Source of the DNA: a virus
DNA length: 24,969 bases
Strand: one strand, 5' to 3'
Virus record (IMG/VR): IMGVR_UViG_3300042465_005996
Location: 1-24,969 of that record
Shown here piece by piece: positions 24,380 through 24,969 of the stretch. The translations under genes were made by a program, and so were the position numbers. Position 1 is the stretch's first letter, and each line of letters opens with the position of its first letter. Below the pieces are notes generated by a model. It made no database searches and was not told where the DNA came from. It was given only the letters and a program-made list of their open reading frames with translations.

Positions 24380-24969
24380 ATGCCAAACACACCCATTCAA
24401 GTTCCAAACATTGCCAATCTGCGTCGCATAGACAGCGACACGGTGATCTACGTGTCCCCCAGCGGAAACGACTCCACGGGTGTAGGCACCACTGCTGCCC
24501 CGTACCAGTCTCTGGGCAAGGCAATGAGCGTGGCTCGTGAGTACACCATTGCAGGCACGGCAGTTCTCACTGTTCGGCTACTGCGCGGCGAGTACACACT
24601 GAGCAGCAACATTGACCTGTACCACCCACAGGGCGCAAATTTGGTGATTGAGGGCGATCCTGATGCGTTCCAACAGCGCACGGTGTGGCAGGTTGCAAAC
24701 TACACGTGGAACTTGGCAAACTTTGCTGGTGGCGGTCACACCGCAAACATGAGACTGTTTGACGGCACCACCACTGGCACAACTCTGCACGGCTTTACAG
24801 GTCAAGATCAAGGGCTGTACTTTTCTGTAACGAACGGTGCGTTTGGTTCACGTAGTGGATACGCCACAAACGGTTACTCCGCAGGTTTTGGTGTTGCACG
24901 AGCAGTGGGTATTCTTGGGTCAGGTAGCACTACTTCTGGATACAGTCCACTTGTTTGGGGAGACAGATT
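24380..24969 (+). CDS. Beta-helical tail fibre or tailspike protein, N-terminal part (3' truncated)
   Basis: The frame opens at ATG 24380, 10 nt after the previous stop, and stays open for 196 complete codons to the right edge. Residues about 24-70 ('VIYVSPSGNDSTGVG', 'APYQSLGKAM', 'LRGEYTLSSNIDL') form the typical opening of right-handed parallel beta-helix proteins of the pectate-lyase type, in which 'YVSPSGNDS.GT...P...I..A' precedes the first rungs. It continues 'LVIEGDPDAFQQRTVWQ' and a Gly/Thr-rich beta stretch. Such proteins in phages are fibres or tailspikes, sometimes with glycan-degrading activity; no catalytic residues can be assigned in this fragment. No clear ribosome binding site lies upstream, but the N-terminus fits the family, so I keep this start. 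Confidence 0.8.
   Translation, partial: MPNTPIQVPNIANLRRIDSDTVIYVSPSGNDSTGVGTTAAPYQSLGKAMSVAREYTIAGTAVLTVRLLRGEYTLSSNIDLYHPQGANLVIEGDPDAFQQRTVWQVANYTWNLANFAGGGHTANMRLFDGTTTGTTLHGFTGQDQGLYFSVTNGAFGSRSGYATNGYSAGFGVARAVGILGSGSTTSGYSPLVWGDR

Noticed and set aside
1-24969. tRNA genes, CRISPR array, homing endonuclease or transposon
   Set aside because: No cloverleaf-like segment, regularly spaced repeats, endonuclease motifs or terminal inverted repeats were seen; nearly all sequence is accounted for by tail genes.

Overview
The window is part of the late structural region of a tailed phage with a contractile tail (Caudoviricetes, myovirus morphology). Its baseplate genes resemble those of T4-like phages, and several (the DUF4815-type protein, a gp8 with a 'PKGGHG' signature, fibres with repeated AEV(I/V)G...YYLS...KP modules) look most like marine or freshwater T4-like phages such as the cyanophage and pelagiphage groups. 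This placement rests on protein motifs read by eye. The host cannot be told from the window. Every credible gene is on the + strand, gaps are 0-15 nt, and only one gap exceeds 70 nt. I see no tRNA, integrase, transposase, CRISPR array or bacterial gene.

Layout. 1-1294: the central spike. This is the C-terminal part of a gp5-like spike protein with octapeptide beta-helix repeats, a 76-aa protein that may bind carbohydrate, and a PAAR spike-tip protein. 1298-2784: two uncommon genes, an alpha-helical protein of unknown role and a membrane-anchored protein with a GAF-like domain. 2788-13767: the baseplate wedge, with gp25, gp6, a very large gp7-position protein carrying a string of lectin-like and carbohydrate-binding-like modules, a small orphan gene holding half of a LamG-type domain, and gp8. 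13778-24969: the baseplate periphery and adsorption apparatus, with a 1639-aa DUF4815-type structural protein, a 62-aa coiled-coil protein, a 1043-aa fibre, a 753-aa short-tail-fibre-like protein with a tail-collar domain, and the start of a beta-helical fibre or spike that runs off the end.

The genes work as one module. gp5 and PAAR form the membrane-puncturing needle, gp25/gp6/gp7-like/gp8 build the wedges around it, and the DUF4815 protein and fibres sit at the rim and recognise the cell.

The most interesting part is 6316-11442. The gp7-position gene looks like nested insertions of sugar-binding-type domains inside one another. One insertion, about 8890-10917, appears to have cut a LamG domain in two. 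The first half remains in the 1958-aa protein. The second half, plus what looks like the old C-terminus of the gene, survives as a separate 174-aa gene with its own ribosome binding site. Several inserted modules are visibly more AT-rich than the surrounding phage backbone.
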